Of a DNA stretch of 64,000 nt, positions 11,881 through 23,635 are shown one piece after another. This stretch comes from Echinostoma caproni (Eukaryota; Platyhelminthes; Trematoda; Plagiorchiida; Echinostomatidae). The notes beneath the pieces are model-generated. The model did not search any database and was not told the DNA's origin. It saw only the letters and a program-made list of their open reading frames with translations. The stretch spans positions 62,377 to 126,376 of the forward strand of contig UZAN01039379.1 of the NCBI GenBank assembly GCA_900618425.1, given 5' to 3'. How positions within the stretch are numbered: the stretch's first letter is position 1; each line of letters starts with the position of its first letter. The translations under genes and the position numbers were made by a program.

Positions 11881-12110
11881 CTTCTGTATAGCCAAATGTT
11901 TGAAAGATTTATGGGGACCGACAGAGAGCACTGGACGTCTATTTTGTTCTGTTTGTGGCTCATCAGCAGCGTATACTCTCTGTGTCCCTATCAGGACCCG
12001 AATCGCGAAATTCCGGTAAGAACTCCAAACTTCCAACCCTGAGCTCCACGTTCGGAGGTCAAAGAACGTGTGCGAATGGTTTAAGTAATTACGAATAGTA
12101 AATTTGGAGT
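11880..12110 (-). mobile_element. Hammerhead SINE copy 1
   Basis: On the minus strand the copy begins with the shared unit start (ACCATTCGCACAC), then an A-box-like GTGGAGCTCAGGGTTGG, a B box GCGATTCGGGTCC (11994-12006), and a hammerhead-like segment (11928-11973). The order and spacing match the copies at 46.8 and 60.4 kb. The first 40-45 bases of the shared 3' tail can be followed to about 11880. Pol III promoter elements are typical of tRNA-derived SINEs; the hammerhead downstream resembles the Sm-alpha repeats of schistosomes. The copy is diverged and has no unit end motif. Confidence 0.7.
11928..11973 (-). ncRNA. Hammerhead ribozyme relic, copy 1
   Basis: The minus strand has an intact CTGATGA core (11960-11966), a weakened stem II, AAAA where GAAA is required (11942-11945), a loop, then the GTC cleavage triplet (11934-11936) and CAGTGC for stem I. 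The loss of the first G of GAAA and the weak stem II should abolish cleavage. Confidence 0.6.
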
Positions 12111-13130
12111 AATGTGTTTGAATGTTCAAAGGAACCAGGCACTGCTGATATTCTTGAACTGCTTATGGGCCTGTGAATATTCCAAGTTCACAACTCCTAG
12201 AAGATTCGTTGTAATTCACCTTCAAACACAGGAAAACACGAGATACGGACATTGGTGATTTAGAAATATTCTCCACAGTAATCCCGGAGGGATATCATCG
12301 CATTGTTTGATAAGAAAGAATCATTTGTATAACAATATTGTTCTCTGGTTCATTCAAACATAGCTAAATGTCACCGGGTAGTGAAGCCTGATAGACTGTT
12401 ACCGCAAAAGATATCATCCTTCGACTGCCAATGTAATTAGACTATTTTTTTTTGTTGAGCTACCAGAAGGATACCGGAACAAATTCAGTGTCACATTTCA
12501 GAATGACGAGGGCGAAATTCGATAACTCAATATTGTAGAATATGTGAACAGTCTCAACTACGCGTGACATTTTTACGCAGAAGAGTTTTGTGGAACAGCT
12601 GACGTGAAGAACCTTGTATACTCTATGTCCACAATGACTCTCTTTGCGGGGCACTGTGAAAGCAATCCACTGACAGAAAGTCAAGAAGAAATTGTTCGTA
12701 AATTTAGCTTGAAAAGTTTACATCCATTGCTTCACCTGAGAGACTTAAAACAAAACAGGAAACAATATATACACACATAAAACATCGGTTCGCCTGCTCC
12801 GTTGGAGCAAGCTGTATGGATCGAACGCTAACTGGCTGAGTTGGAAATTAAAAAGGACCGGGACGAGAGCAATTATAAACCAGTTGACCGAGTCTAATCA
12901 CACAGTCATTGTGTTTTAGGCTTTTCGTCCTCTCTGTCCGGTCAAGGTGAGGTTATCAAAAATGGTCGATTTCACAATTTTGCCAACAGCCCAGGCGAAT
13001 GCCATCCGTCGCCACACCTCCCCGCTTATGCCCCAGATAATGATATTGCAAGAATACTGGTCTTACCATCGCCAATCCCTTACAATCTAGTGACGTAAAC
13101 TCCGTTTATGAATACTAATAATAAATTTCG
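12111..13130. other. Unassigned stretch
   Basis: No recognisable gene, repeat or RNA seen. Confidence 0.5.
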
Positions 13131-13442
13131 TTTTACCTCTTTTTTATTTATTGAATATACAGTCAACATTCAGGAAGGTGGGCCGCGACCGTACAAAGCC
13201 TGTCTGGGAAGACGGGAAGCGGTTGAGTGGTTCAAACCCGAGACTTCCATGTCACAAGTTGGTGACTTAACCACTTGACCACCACAGCTCAGAAAAATGG
13301 TCCGAAGACCTCCCCACTCGCAAAAACTAGGCGCCCGAGTGAGCCCGATTAAGGATCGTCGCAGGATTTAACCCGCCAGAGTGCAAGGACGAGCCTCCAC
13401 CTGGGGCCAGGATGTCCGTGATCACCCTAGTTTCGGTTCCAG
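13130..13442 (-). mobile_element. tRNA-derived SINE (second family) with GC-rich flank
   Basis: The minus strand at 13290-13221 reads like the body of a tRNA gene: A-box-like TGGTGGTCAAGTGGTTAAG, an anticodon-arm-length spacer, then GGGTTTGAACCACTC as B box. It continues through a GC-moderate body to an A-rich end (TTCAATAAATAAAAAAGA, about 13155-13138). A GC-rich block at 13300-13440 lies upstream of the promoter on that strand and may be part of the same composite element. No hammerhead core is present. The stems do not close as a proper tRNA cloverleaf, so a functional tRNA is unlikely. Confidence 0.5.
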
Positions 13443-14800
13443 GTAAGTTCCCACTCATTCACTCACTCACCCTTTCGTAAAAACTCTCCTTCAATAATCT
13501 GCCACAGATACACACGCAGGAAAACTAAGTTATCACAATTATATCATCTCTTCCAAAACTCTCATTTCCGTCGCAGATATATCTCATTCCACTTATTTAA
13601 TCTAGTATAAATTGTGCAGTATTTGACCAGTGGATATAATATGGAAAAGAAGCTTGTTCTCGCATCGAAAGCTGATAGAAATATGGCCAATAACACGGGA
13701 AAACGGATTCACAAACGCGCATTTTGAGCGTATATCTGCCAAGATATACTTTGAGGCAAAAATAAAAAAATAAGCAGATAGAAAGAGATACACTGCCATT
13801 TTTGGTTCAGTGTGAAATTTGTGGCAAACATGACCTTGTCATAGAGAATTTGCAAATAGCAGCCCCTATTGGTTCCACTGATTTGGTTACACTTCAGGAA
13901 AATGAAAAATTATGAGTCATTTTTTTCCATCGAGCATATTCCATCAAACAAGTTTGTTAATTCCTAAATGCTGGACATGATTCGAATGACCAGCTGTGTG
14001 GATACTTCGAATCAGATTGCATAATCATACTGATGAGAACAAAGATCGAGATGAGTTATCCAAAAACGGACAACTTGACACCATTCATGTCACATGAATC
14101 CACTTTGATCAGGATCCACGGGGATTTGGACTAGGTGCGATGAAGATAATTGATCTGTCAGTCAAAGATTAGCGTATATAGTTAAATCGACAGAATTTGA
14201 GCACCACCCAACCAGAAAAATGGATGATATTATCCCAAATGATGGCAAAAGGTTTGCAAACCAGGTGATTTGATCGGAAAATTGACGAATTTTCTACCGT
14301 CTTGAGAATGAATACAAATCATCGTCATTAATGAACTGACATAAAAAGCATTCCATAAATTTATAAGCACCCAAGCTCACTCTAACTGGGGAAATAATGG
14401 ATCAAGTGATAATTTTTGTTGTTTGGACAGTTACATCTCACCCGGTGGACGCATCAAGGGATGAAGTGATGCCGCGGTAATTGGGCCAGTTCTGCTTGGT
14501 AGTTGCCTGGCTGTCCAAACCCGAAGTTGAGTGACCGTAGGAAGACTAAGAATTTTCATATGTGCATCGAGAAAATGAAACTATGTACGAAAATGTATCA
14601 CTTGGTCGGAGGATAGTATACTATGGCGTATTGTGCATGCACAAATCTGTAGACTGATTTTCTCCACTATGATACCACGGGGCTCTTTGAGTAACATTTA
14701 GAAAGGGTTCAAGTTGTTCCTGACGAGTAGATGAATCACGTCTTTTGTGCTATGAGCCGTATAACATTTCTTAAGTAGAGGAAATGATTCATTGGTATTG
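13443..14800. other. Unassigned stretch
   Basis: No recognisable gene or element seen. A CTGATGAG string at 14029 lacks the rest of a hammerhead. Confidence 0.5.
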
Positions 14801-14814
14801 ATTACGAAACAAAG

Positions 14815-15250
14815 ATGCACGGTAAAATGGTATTCATTGGCGGTTGTGACGCACTATACGTTGGTCATACGGCACGGCAAATATCTAACCGCATGAAAGA
14901 ACACCATCCCCGCTGGCTGGGTCGAGATGGTTCCGGATCTGTCACAAGTGCGTTTCTCGCTCACTTGGAAGACACTGGCCATCGTGTTAACCCAAGTGAA
15001 GCATTCCACATTATTTATCAGATCTCCGCCCGAACTGGTCCAACTATGTTAGAATGTGTACGGTGACCATAGCCGAGGCCATCTGTACTTGAACCTCGAA
15101 CTATGGGCCCAGAAACGTCTTATCCAAGCTATCCAACTCCCCTGGGTTCGTGAACCCACCGCACCCACTGCCCGCACACACGAACATTTTCACACAACAA
15201 CACTGATCCCTCAGAACTGGGTCACACGACCAACGCGGGATAACTGAAGA
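14815..15250 (+). mobile_element. Orphan GIY-YIG endonuclease fragment (PLE type)
   Basis: An open frame at 14815-15066 (83 codons) reads GGCDALYVGHTARQISNRMK (from 14842), then EHHPRWL and AFLAHLEDTGHRVNPSEAFH: the GIY-YIG core with LYVGHT, the conserved arginine, and the helix HLxDTGH followed by EAF. After one frame change near 15060 the conserved C-terminus continues as AQKRLIQAIQLPWV (15109-15150, family form VQKxLxxxLxLPW). Almost the whole nuclease domain is present, and only one frame change and one short disrupted stretch break it, so this is the best preserved of the four GIY-YIG pieces. No RT is seen upstream. Confidence 0.75.
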
Positions 15251-16440
15251 CCCCGATAGCACAGATCTGAGAATACGGAATGCTTTACACAGACACGCAT
15301 ACACGAAGTAAACGATTCCTCACATTTTATTGTTCTCCTCCCAACCCCTAGGATTTCCTCCTCATATAAACTGTGACGGCATGATTATGAGCTATTGAAA
15401 ACAACTTTTCGTGTGAAAGTTTGTTCCAAATACTCAAAATGGTTCAGAAATCCTACTTATTTTCATTTCCGTTATTTATAGTTGGAGGTAGTTTTTCATT
15501 TGATTAGTAAAATGGGTGCAATTATTCCAGTTTTTCAAGCACATTGATTGAATATTCGTCGGCTATTGGGATCGTGTTTAAACGGTCCCCGGAAACTCTG
15601 TCAAGTTTAATTTTGTTATGTCCGTTCGCGGATGTTTTATCTGAAATTGCCGAGCTTTCAGTTTATCGGTTGATCAAATATCAGTAGACATATAGATAGA
15701 TCCATTGCATAGAATGTCGTTTGGTAGGAATAGAAAAACAATTAGACGAGTGACAAGTATCAGATCTCAGCATTTGCATCATGTTTTTTGCTAGGGAAAC
15801 AAAATGTTACCCAGATTGTGACTCGAGAAAACCCATCCCAACCGAACAGGAACGTCATTTTCAATCCATATATTTCGGAGGAAACTGAGTGATCTAAAGC
15901 TAGTTGAATCCACTTGTGTAAATTAAGTGCTTGATAATGGTGTGAGACCTATTTGTTGTACAAAATAAATTGAAACTATCTAGTGTGCATGAACTGTTCA
16001 ATGCAAATACCTCAATCACTTTCAAGCAAACCTGAATGAACCTTCGTGCATGTACATATGTTTATATTACTAACATCCAGTCAACTGAAGTCCAATGCGC
16101 CAAGTTCCCCGAGAATTCTGATTTCTATCCGTTTACCGAGACTGGGTGGCTTGGTACTTGAGACAAATTGGCTGATTTCATTAGATCTAAATCACTGATC
16201 TGCTGCTCCATAAGTGTCATTTTTCTTCTTGTAGTAACAAACTCACAATGGTTGCCAATAGCATCAGCCTCACCGATTTCACCACTTCAACCAACACTGA
16301 AAAGTCTTTTTATTGAGTTGCTATTTTCTTACACTGAGAAGCAATATTAGTGACTATTGACCGAATTCACGGAAATTCTAACCAAAGTGAACACGAGGTA
16401 AATGCTGGTGTCAGTATGTTCTCCGAGCTGGAAATGCTAT
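15251..16440. other. Unassigned stretch
   Basis: No recognisable gene or element seen. Confidence 0.5.
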
Positions 16441-16443
16441 TCG

Positions 16444-16531
16444 CAGACGTTTCGTAGTCAGGCTAGACAACACCATCAGTGCAACTTTGGGGATGATCAT
16501 ACAGTCGCTCAGTCTGCCTACGAAACATCTG
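16444..16531. repeat. Inverted repeat, 20-bp arms
   Basis: CAGACGTTTCGTAGTCAGGC at 16444-16463 is matched by the reverse complement of 16512-16531 (CAGATGTTTCGTAGGCAGAC), 17 of 20 identical, with a 48-base spacer. The arm contains TTTCGTAG, so each strand carries CTACGAAAC, a block resembling the 3' side of a hammerhead core, but no CTGANGA is in place. Function unknown. Confidence 0.6.
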
Positions 16532-16534
16532 TGA

Positions 16535-16780
16535 ACAACACCAACATCTGTATCAAAATCTGCAATCATTCCACACAAGATCAAACGCAAAATGAATACA
16601 CTAGATATATACACTAGATATTCGTTGATCTTTTATGCAAAAACTGGATATAGTATGTACTTGATCAAACATGTTTGATGTCAGAAGTGTGAGCGGAAAC
16701 TGTACGCCACTATTCAAGTGCATTCGAAACTGTCATGAGAATCAAAGTTCGAGTGTAGCGTTGCTTTAATCCTTTTTGCT
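16535..16780. other. Unassigned short spacer
   Basis: No feature recognised before the 3' end of the RTE element. Confidence 0.4.
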
Positions 16781-19700
16781 CGAATAATGTCGTTTGTGTA
16801 CGTAAACTGTAAGGCTTAGCCTAATTGCATCTTGAACTTGCCTCTGATAAGAAGTAACAGCAAGATCGCCATTGCTCTCGGTTTGCAGCCATGACCTTCA
16901 GTGTCTGCGAACAACGCCGTTTCGGGTATCTTTTGGACCCCAACCCGGTGGATGAGAGACACCTCTACCTAATCGCTCCGTGTATTTCTTTATGCCTCAT
17001 CTCAACATCATCTGCTGGCCTCCACGTGGCTTTCCCCAGCCTGTAACAGCCACCGTAAACAAGGTAAGCTGCGGTAAGCGACCGTCGAACATACGCAAAA
17101 CGTGTCCTAATCAACGGAGCCTACTAAGCTGGATTCGATGAGATAGCGAGTTATTGTTTGATGCATTCCCAAACACCCGACTACCTGTTTCTAAGTTACC
17201 AACCCGCACACTCCCTCCAACCTGGGCCAGACTATGTAAGCATCGATTGTCAAACAATGCTAAATGACGGAGGTCTTCTACCCGCCAATCCAAGGTCTCA
17301 CAATCGTAAAGTAGAACTGATCGTAAAGTGGCGCAGTGTACGCGACTTTTCAATTATATTGACACGCCATGTGGCCGCCACATGTATTTTAGTCCTGCAT
17401 ACGCCGCTCGAGCCTCGGAAATGCGTGCGGTTGTCTTCTTCGATGTGCTACCGTTGTTGGTCATGCAGCTACCTAAGTACGAGAAGCTGTTAACTTCAGC
17501 TAATTCCTAACAGTCTAGTTTCAGAACAGAACTCGGCGACACCCAGTCTTGTAGCATTACTTTGCACTTTGAAGGTGCAAAGCACAAGCCGAACGGAGAG
17601 ACAGCGCTTACTAATCTGTCAAGTGCTCTTTGTGCATCCTCCATACATTCAAAGGAGCAAACTGTGGTCAGCGTACTCCAAATCGCACAACTTTTTCCCG
17701 AGCTGCCCATTTAATACTTACATTTAGGAGACCACTTAATGTGTTCCCCAGTATTTCGTCTATGACGAAATTGAACAGGAATGACAGAAGAGGGCACCCT
17801 TGGAGAACACCGTTCCCAGTTATGAACAACCGACTCAGCTCTCCTTTGACCCTTACGCTACCAGGGGTATGTGAGTGGAGTGAACTCAGTATGTTCACAT
17901 ACTTCTGCGACATTCCTTTGCGAAGGAGCAAACCCATGACGGATTAACGATCAACTGAGTCGAAGGCTCCTCTAAGGTCAAAGAGCACGACAACCGTTGG
18001 TCGACGGTGCGTATGGCGTAACTCGAGGACTTGACGCAGCGTGCAGAATTGATCGAAACAACCGCGATCTGGTCAAAATCCTGATTGTTATTCGCGGATA
18101 TCCGTCTCCCTAAATGAAGTCAGAGGTCGAANNNNNNNNNNNNNNNNNNNNNNNNNNNNNNNNNNNNNNNNNNNNNNNNNNNNNNNNNNNNNNNNNNNNN
18201 NNNNNNNNNNNNNNNNNNNNNNNNNNNNNNNNNNNNNNNNNNNNNNNNNNNNNNNNNNNNNNNNNNNNNNNNNNNNNNNNNNNNNNNNNNNNNNNNNNNN
18301 NNNNNNNNNNNNNNNNNNNNNNNNNNNNNNNNNNNNNNNNNNNNNNNNNNNNNNNNNNNNNNNNNNNNNNNNNNNNNNNNNNNNNNNNNNNNNNNNNNNN
18401 NNNNNNNNNNNNNNNNNNNNNNNNNNNNNNNNNNNNNNNNNNNNNNNNNNNNNNNNNNNNNNNNNNNNNNNNNNNNNNNNNNNNNNNNNNNNNNNNNNNN
18501 NNNNNNNNNNNNNNNNNNNNNNNNNNNNNNNNNNNNNNNNNNNNNNNNNNNNNNNNNNNNNNNNNNNNNNNNNNNNNNNNNNNNNNNNNNNNNNNNNNNN
18601 NNNNNNNNNNNNNNNNNNNNNNNNNNNNNNNNNNNNNNNNNNNNNNNNNNNNNNNNNNNNNNNNNNNNNNNNNNNNNNNNNNNNNNNNNNNNNNNNNNNN
18701 NNNNNNNNNNNNNNNNNNNNNNNNNNNNNNNNNNNNNNNNNNNNNNNNNNNNNNNNNNNNNNNNNNNNNNNNNNNNNNNNNNNNNNNNNNNNNNNNNNNN
18801 NTCTTGAAAAGAGTGGGGGGAAGCCCGTACGGCCCTGTCACTTTTCCCTTCTTCAGGGCTTGGATGCAAGAACGAACTTCTGCTGCAGTAGGAGGTTCAG
18901 ATGACACTGCCCACGAAGCCTCAGCTACATCGGAGAAGATAGCCTGGGTAGCGCCTGGCCAGCTGAATTTTTCATTGAAGTTCTCCGCCCACCGGTCAAG
19001 CCGTTGTTCCCTATCATGAATGGCTTGCTCACTTTTGTCGCAGATTGTTTCACTAACTGTGGTTCGCTGAGCTCCCATATTGCGTATCAGTTGGAACAGT
19101 CTTTTACTATGCAGCTGCTACTTTCATTTCACTAGATATCGTTGCCCACCGGTTCTCACGGTCTTTCTTGAGGCTCCTAGTGAGTTGACATTGTAGACGC
19201 CACCTAACCCTGCCTTGTCCCCGGGTGGTTGGAATTTGCCGCTTTTTCTCCATCAGTGCTACTGACTCATCAGATATGCAATGTCTTGGGTGGGCCAGAT
19301 CCGCTACGGAAGCATTACTCGGTTAATCTGATCCCGTTGTTCATTTATAATACCATCCCGCAGTGCGTTTAGCTCTCGCTTTAGTTCTGATTCAGAACGG
19401 ACACGAACGGCTGGGTCAGATAGGGGATGATCTGCCAATCGCGTTTTGTGGGATTTCCTGCAACCAGTGAGTTGGAGAGTGAACTGCATCAAAACTAATG
19501 CATGATCAGATTTAACGCAGGTGGCCCAATGGAACTGATCCACGCCAACGGTAGCCTACTGCTATGTGGTCGATCTGAGTTAGCGTGCCAGTTGAATTTG
19601 AGCGCCACGTTGCTGTCGGTTGAGGGCTTTGTCGGAAGTTAGTGTTGAATGGGAACATATGATGATCTGTGCAGAACTGAAGAAGTCGATCGGGATTATC

Positions 19701-20900
19701 TGTTCGCTGGCAGGGCAGAGCACAATGACCGCCTAAGCAAGCTTCCGATGTGCTCAATTTTCCAACCTGAGCGTTAAATTCAAATGAGAGAACAACTATA
19801 TCGGAGCTTCGGCTCAGCCGTATCGGTGAGTGCGTCAAAACTTAGCGTCATAACTGCAGTTGGTCGGTGCATAAGCTGAAATGACAATTAAACTCCTTTT
19901 GTTGTTACTTCCCTTCCGGACGCTGATAAGCCCTTGGAGCCGCATCGCACATAAATGGCTGTTGACGAGGATTCAATCGAGTAGTGCGGCTTCCGTTGTA
20001 TTATTCAGTACAATGCGCGCCACTTTGGCCTACTAAACGGGCTTCGTCAACAGATGACGTATGGAGGAAAAATCTCGAGGACAGTCCCGGTGCACTTAAG
20101 TGACATATAGTACTAGGATCCTGGATTCAAGTCTCCGACACGCAACAGACATGGATCCACAAAAAGTGCATTGTACGCGCCGAACACGCTTGTTGAAATA
20201 CCTCACGTTGAAGGCCCCCAGATTCAGTGGTTGTCGAGGCTTCATAATCTGCAATCTATTTTGTAGTAAACTACTTATCGGGCTACATGACCACGGACTT
20301 TTGGCGGGTGACGAACAAGTTGCCTGAGGGAATGTTACGGGTTGGAAGAAGGGATAAACGGAGAGGGTTGGGTACGGAAGATGAAGAGTTAAAAAGGGGT
20401 TGGGATATCTGATCAGTAGCGTGCTTATCACTACCCACTTCGCTCGATGCAATGGGCAGCGCGGCGCGGGCTGTGCGACAACCGATGAAGTATGGAATTA
20501 CGTTTTGGTTGTGTGTGCATTAGAATTTGATGGTCGGGTACTGTCAGAAATTTCAGCCACTAAGCAGGGGAATGATCAGGGTTCTCGTCCAAAGTCTTCA
20601 ATTCTAACTAGAATGTGACCGCAAGGCAGCGGCTAAAGCGAAGTAGAGGCACATTTACTTGGATCAGTTACTCCCCTATCACTTTACCGACTGAGGTGCT
20701 AACTCAAGTGGAACCCGCAACCTGGAGAACCAGGAGACTGGACTTCGTCTGACCTCTACCCATTGATCTTCCAGGCATGATTAGATCTGCGGCTTGAAAA
20801 ACGCTATCCAGCATAGCTCGTTGGATCAGAGAGGTGCACGAGACATCACACCACGTAAAGGTGCAGTCTTGTCGTGATGGTTATTGTGAAAATCAGTGGT
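16780..20900 (-). mobile_element. RTE-like LINE, near full length, inactive
   Basis: A single-ORF non-LTR element read on the minus strand. In order: a 5' region from about 20900; endonuclease start LNLGAFNVR (about 20256); APE-type endonuclease with EFNAQVGKLSTSEA (about 19780-19735), TATWRSNSTGTLTQIDHIAV (about 19610-19550) and SDHALVLMQF (19508-19480); a linker; RT entry motif KKGKVTGPYGLPPTLFK (ending at the gap); then, past the gap, FDLRGAFDSVD (RT motif A), GVLQGCPLLSFLFNFVIDE (motif B), EYADH (motif C), SPFGLCFAPSKCKVMLQDW (17615-17559), LYDCETLDW and LFDNRCLHSLAQVG (17320-17230), and the C-terminus LGHVLRMFDGRLPQLTL (17106-17055). Lesions include DFN changed to EFN in the nuclease, GPDG to GPYG, YADD to YADH, and several frameshifts. 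It is dead. Confidence 0.85.
18132..18801. other. Assembly gap, 670 undetermined bases
   Basis: A run of N falls inside the RTE reverse transcriptase, between RT motif 0-1 and motif A. Long open frames spanning it on both strands are artefacts. Its length fits the missing RT segment reasonably well, so it may be a scaffolding gap within a repeat. Confidence 0.98.
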
Positions 20901-21421
20901 TCAAATGTACCAGTTGCCTCGTTGCTTTAAGGGTATTATCGGGGAGTGAAGCAAGTGATTTGTGATATATTTACGTTTCTGTCAGTAGTAATATTTTAAC
21001 AGAAAGCTCACCCAATGCTGCGGATACTTTATTTCACAAAATGGTCATTTCACTATGTTTGTCTGATTTCTCTTTCTTAGCAAGTACCACAGCTACAGTA
21101 CAGCTAATGGAACACCACATAGTACATCGATTCTGCAACAGCTCTTAGCGTTTGGAAGATTATAGAACCTACCATCAAAAACGCAATGGAAAACCATTAT
21201 GCCAGAGGGTACGTTTTTTGGGAAAAAATCACTTCACTGCACGCGCTCAAACAGCAGACTTTTCATTTTGGAACCAAAAACCTCAATTCTGAGCCACAGG
21301 AGTAAAGCCGATCAGTTGGGCACATGACGATGTGAATTCTTTATGGATTTCTCTCTAACGCAATACGAATGCTCGGAGTGATGAACGTATGCCACGGTAT
21401 TTTTAGAGACAAGTGTTCTAG

Positions 21422-21646
21422 CGCCGAAATCGATGTCTCGCGGTTACCGCCCCGGTAGGACTCAACAACGATGAAACACTTGCCCCACCTGAACGCCTTC
21501 GCACGAAATGTTCAAGAGAGATAAGCAAACAACTAGAGGAATTGGATCAAGTCTCAATGAGAGAAAAAAATACGCAAACCAGGGTTTCTGTCAATACGTG
21601 GGGAATGCATAATAAAACTCTATTTAGGGTTCAAATTTGGTTTTGA
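21422..21646 (+). CDS. Possible unassigned exon
   Basis: A 74-codon frame opens directly after the acceptor-like GTTCTAG and runs to a stop. Its composition is protein-like, with a proline-rich turn (LAPPERLRTK) followed by a charged helix (REISKQLEELDQVSMREK). No ATG precedes it and no donor site is obvious. I recognise no family; chance is possible. Confidence 0.2.
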   Translation, partial: RRNRCLAVTAPVGLNNDETLAPPERLRTKCSREISKQLEELDQVSMREKNTQTRVSVNTWGMHNKTLFRVQIWF

Positions 21647-22762
21647 AATGCAAACAATGATGAGATTTCACATGTTCACCACTCACATTGGAAATAACGT
21701 AATAAAAGCTGCTCAGTGATTATACTGCGGAGATATCAACGAGATTCTTTCTGACTCGACGAAGAAGTTGCTGCTTCGTGTTTGTTGACTTTTGTTCTCA
21801 GTCACGCGCCGGTTTGTTTGTCTTATTTTGATTCTACAAGTGCATTGCTTTTTATGCGAGGCAAACTCAATCACTCTACATACAAGTGCACGTTGAACCG
21901 GTCAAAATAAACAAAGTGGGCTTTTTGAAAGATCTTAGATAGTTAAACTGAATGCTATTTGTATGCGGTGAAATAGACATAAAATTTTACAGCTTTGCGC
22001 ATGGGAACAGATGCGCATCAAACCTCGACATCCCCCTGCAGCTGCGTTGCCTTCCGATCCATCCAGTTCCCTTCAGGAATTGAGCCCACTTCTCCCCTCC
22101 ACTTTGACCTACATTCTCAAACTGTGGCACATGAGGGAAATAAATTTAGATCTGTTTCATTGACATAGGTCGGAAGCCATTTCTATATGTGTGTGTGTAA
22201 ATGTGGCAGTCAAGGAGGATCGGCCACCGAAACAGGGGTAAAATGAAACGATGACCGCGCAGAGGTGATTGAATGGGGTTGGGGGAACCAACATTTATAC
22301 CGGTTTTGTTTCATGGTAAAGTAAACAGATTGGGTTAAAGATGAAAGGAAGTGTGAAGTACGACAAGGGTCTAAAAGACAAACAAACCATTGTTTAGGTA
22401 TTCTGATAACAACAGAGACACAACGGAGTACCCGGGTAATGAATGTTTCGCTCGAAGACCCGAATAGACCGATTCGGAGAAACGAGTAACCTTTGTCTAT
22501 ACAACACTCAATATATTACGAAGTTTAGACAGCCTCTAATTGGTTTGTTTTGGGATGCAAGAAACGTATCCATCAAATAATTATTTCGACCTATTTAGCA
22601 AAAGGTCACCGGAAATCCACAAGGACAACAAATCTTTGGGTCCCGTTCTCGAATGATGTAATTCTCGAAAAGAAGTCATGAATAAATGGCAATTCCAGAT
22701 GCTCAAAGCCGTTGAATGGGATACGGATAGATTCAATATAGGAAACTCATTCAAAAATCTAG

Positions 22763-22987
22763 ATGTTCCAACATTTTTTGTTTGTATTTATCTTACTATT
22801 TACCGATGTTTTTCTCACGGAATGTAATGAATTCCTCAGAAAATGCATAGATAATATGGACAACATGGGTTGGCTAACGATAAACAAACCTAAACGACTC
22901 CTTTTCAATGGAACAAATTCAAGGATAATGGATCAAGTTAGACGGGATTCAACCCTGAGTACATTGCTAGCAGATATTTTTGTCTAA
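22763..22987 (+). CDS. Possible small secreted protein, unassigned
   Basis: An ATG-started 74-codon frame has a strongly hydrophobic N-terminus (MFQHFLFVFILLFTDVFL) followed by a polar region with two cysteines (TECNEFLRKC), as in a signal peptide and short mature chain. There is no poly(A) signal close by and no recognised family, and short hydrophobic frames are common in AT-rich DNA. Confidence 0.2.
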   Translation: MFQHFLFVFILLFTDVFLTECNEFLRKCIDNMDNMGWLTINKPKRLLFNGTNSRIMDQVRRDSTLSTLLADIFV

Positions 22988-23635
22988 ACTGAAGAACGAC
23001 TCACTTTTATATATACGGGAATGTACCTTTTCTATAGATACCACGTAAACGATATCATATGATTATATGATGCTAAAGAAAGTTAACGAAGCTCAATAAA
23101 AAAACAAGCTTCACCTTGAAGGAAGAATCCTCTCATTTTTCCAGATGTGTTTCTCTCACGGTGAATTTGCCGAAGTAAATAGTTGCGATTGCTATACGAA
23201 GAATAATACCATATGTGGACATTTACATGATGACATGACTTCAGGTGGAATGAACTGGGTTGTTGATTGATTCATCACCAAATTCCTTTTGGGATGAGTG
23301 AGCGAACGAGGAGGAGAATGGGGGTAATGATTACAAAGAAGAAGGTTGGTGTAGCCCAGAAACAGATATTTAACAGAAAGCGATTACTCGTGGAGGAAAG
23401 TTGGAAGTGGTTACGTAATACAAAATATCGTTACATTGTAAATTCTTCACGGACGTAGCAATATTACTAGTTACTAATGTGAACCAGTTTACCGAAGGCT
23501 GTAATAAAAAACCCTGTGTATCTCTCCATCCCACTCTGGAGAGACGGTCGTGAAGACAGAAATCATGCTAATTTCATTGTTCGTCAAACGAACATAATTT
23601 TGCAGACAAGGGACATCGATACAAACCTTTTGGAA

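Larger units (their letters stand above)
20901..23600. other. Mostly unassigned stretch
   Basis: No recognised family. It contains two weak coding candidates listed separately (21422-21646 and 22763-22987), a short GT run near 22189, and an unremarkable Arg/Lys-rich frame at 23267-23458. Confidence 0.5.

Noticed and set aside
11731..12129. 132-codon minus-strand frame
   Set aside because: It mostly reads through the hammerhead SINE promoter and ribozyme, which are not coding.
14029..14065. CTGATGAG string
   Set aside because: No GAAA or cleavage triplet follows at a suitable distance.
18110..19078. Very long open frames on both strands
   Set aside because: They exist only because undetermined bases in the gap contain no stops; the real content is a broken RTE.
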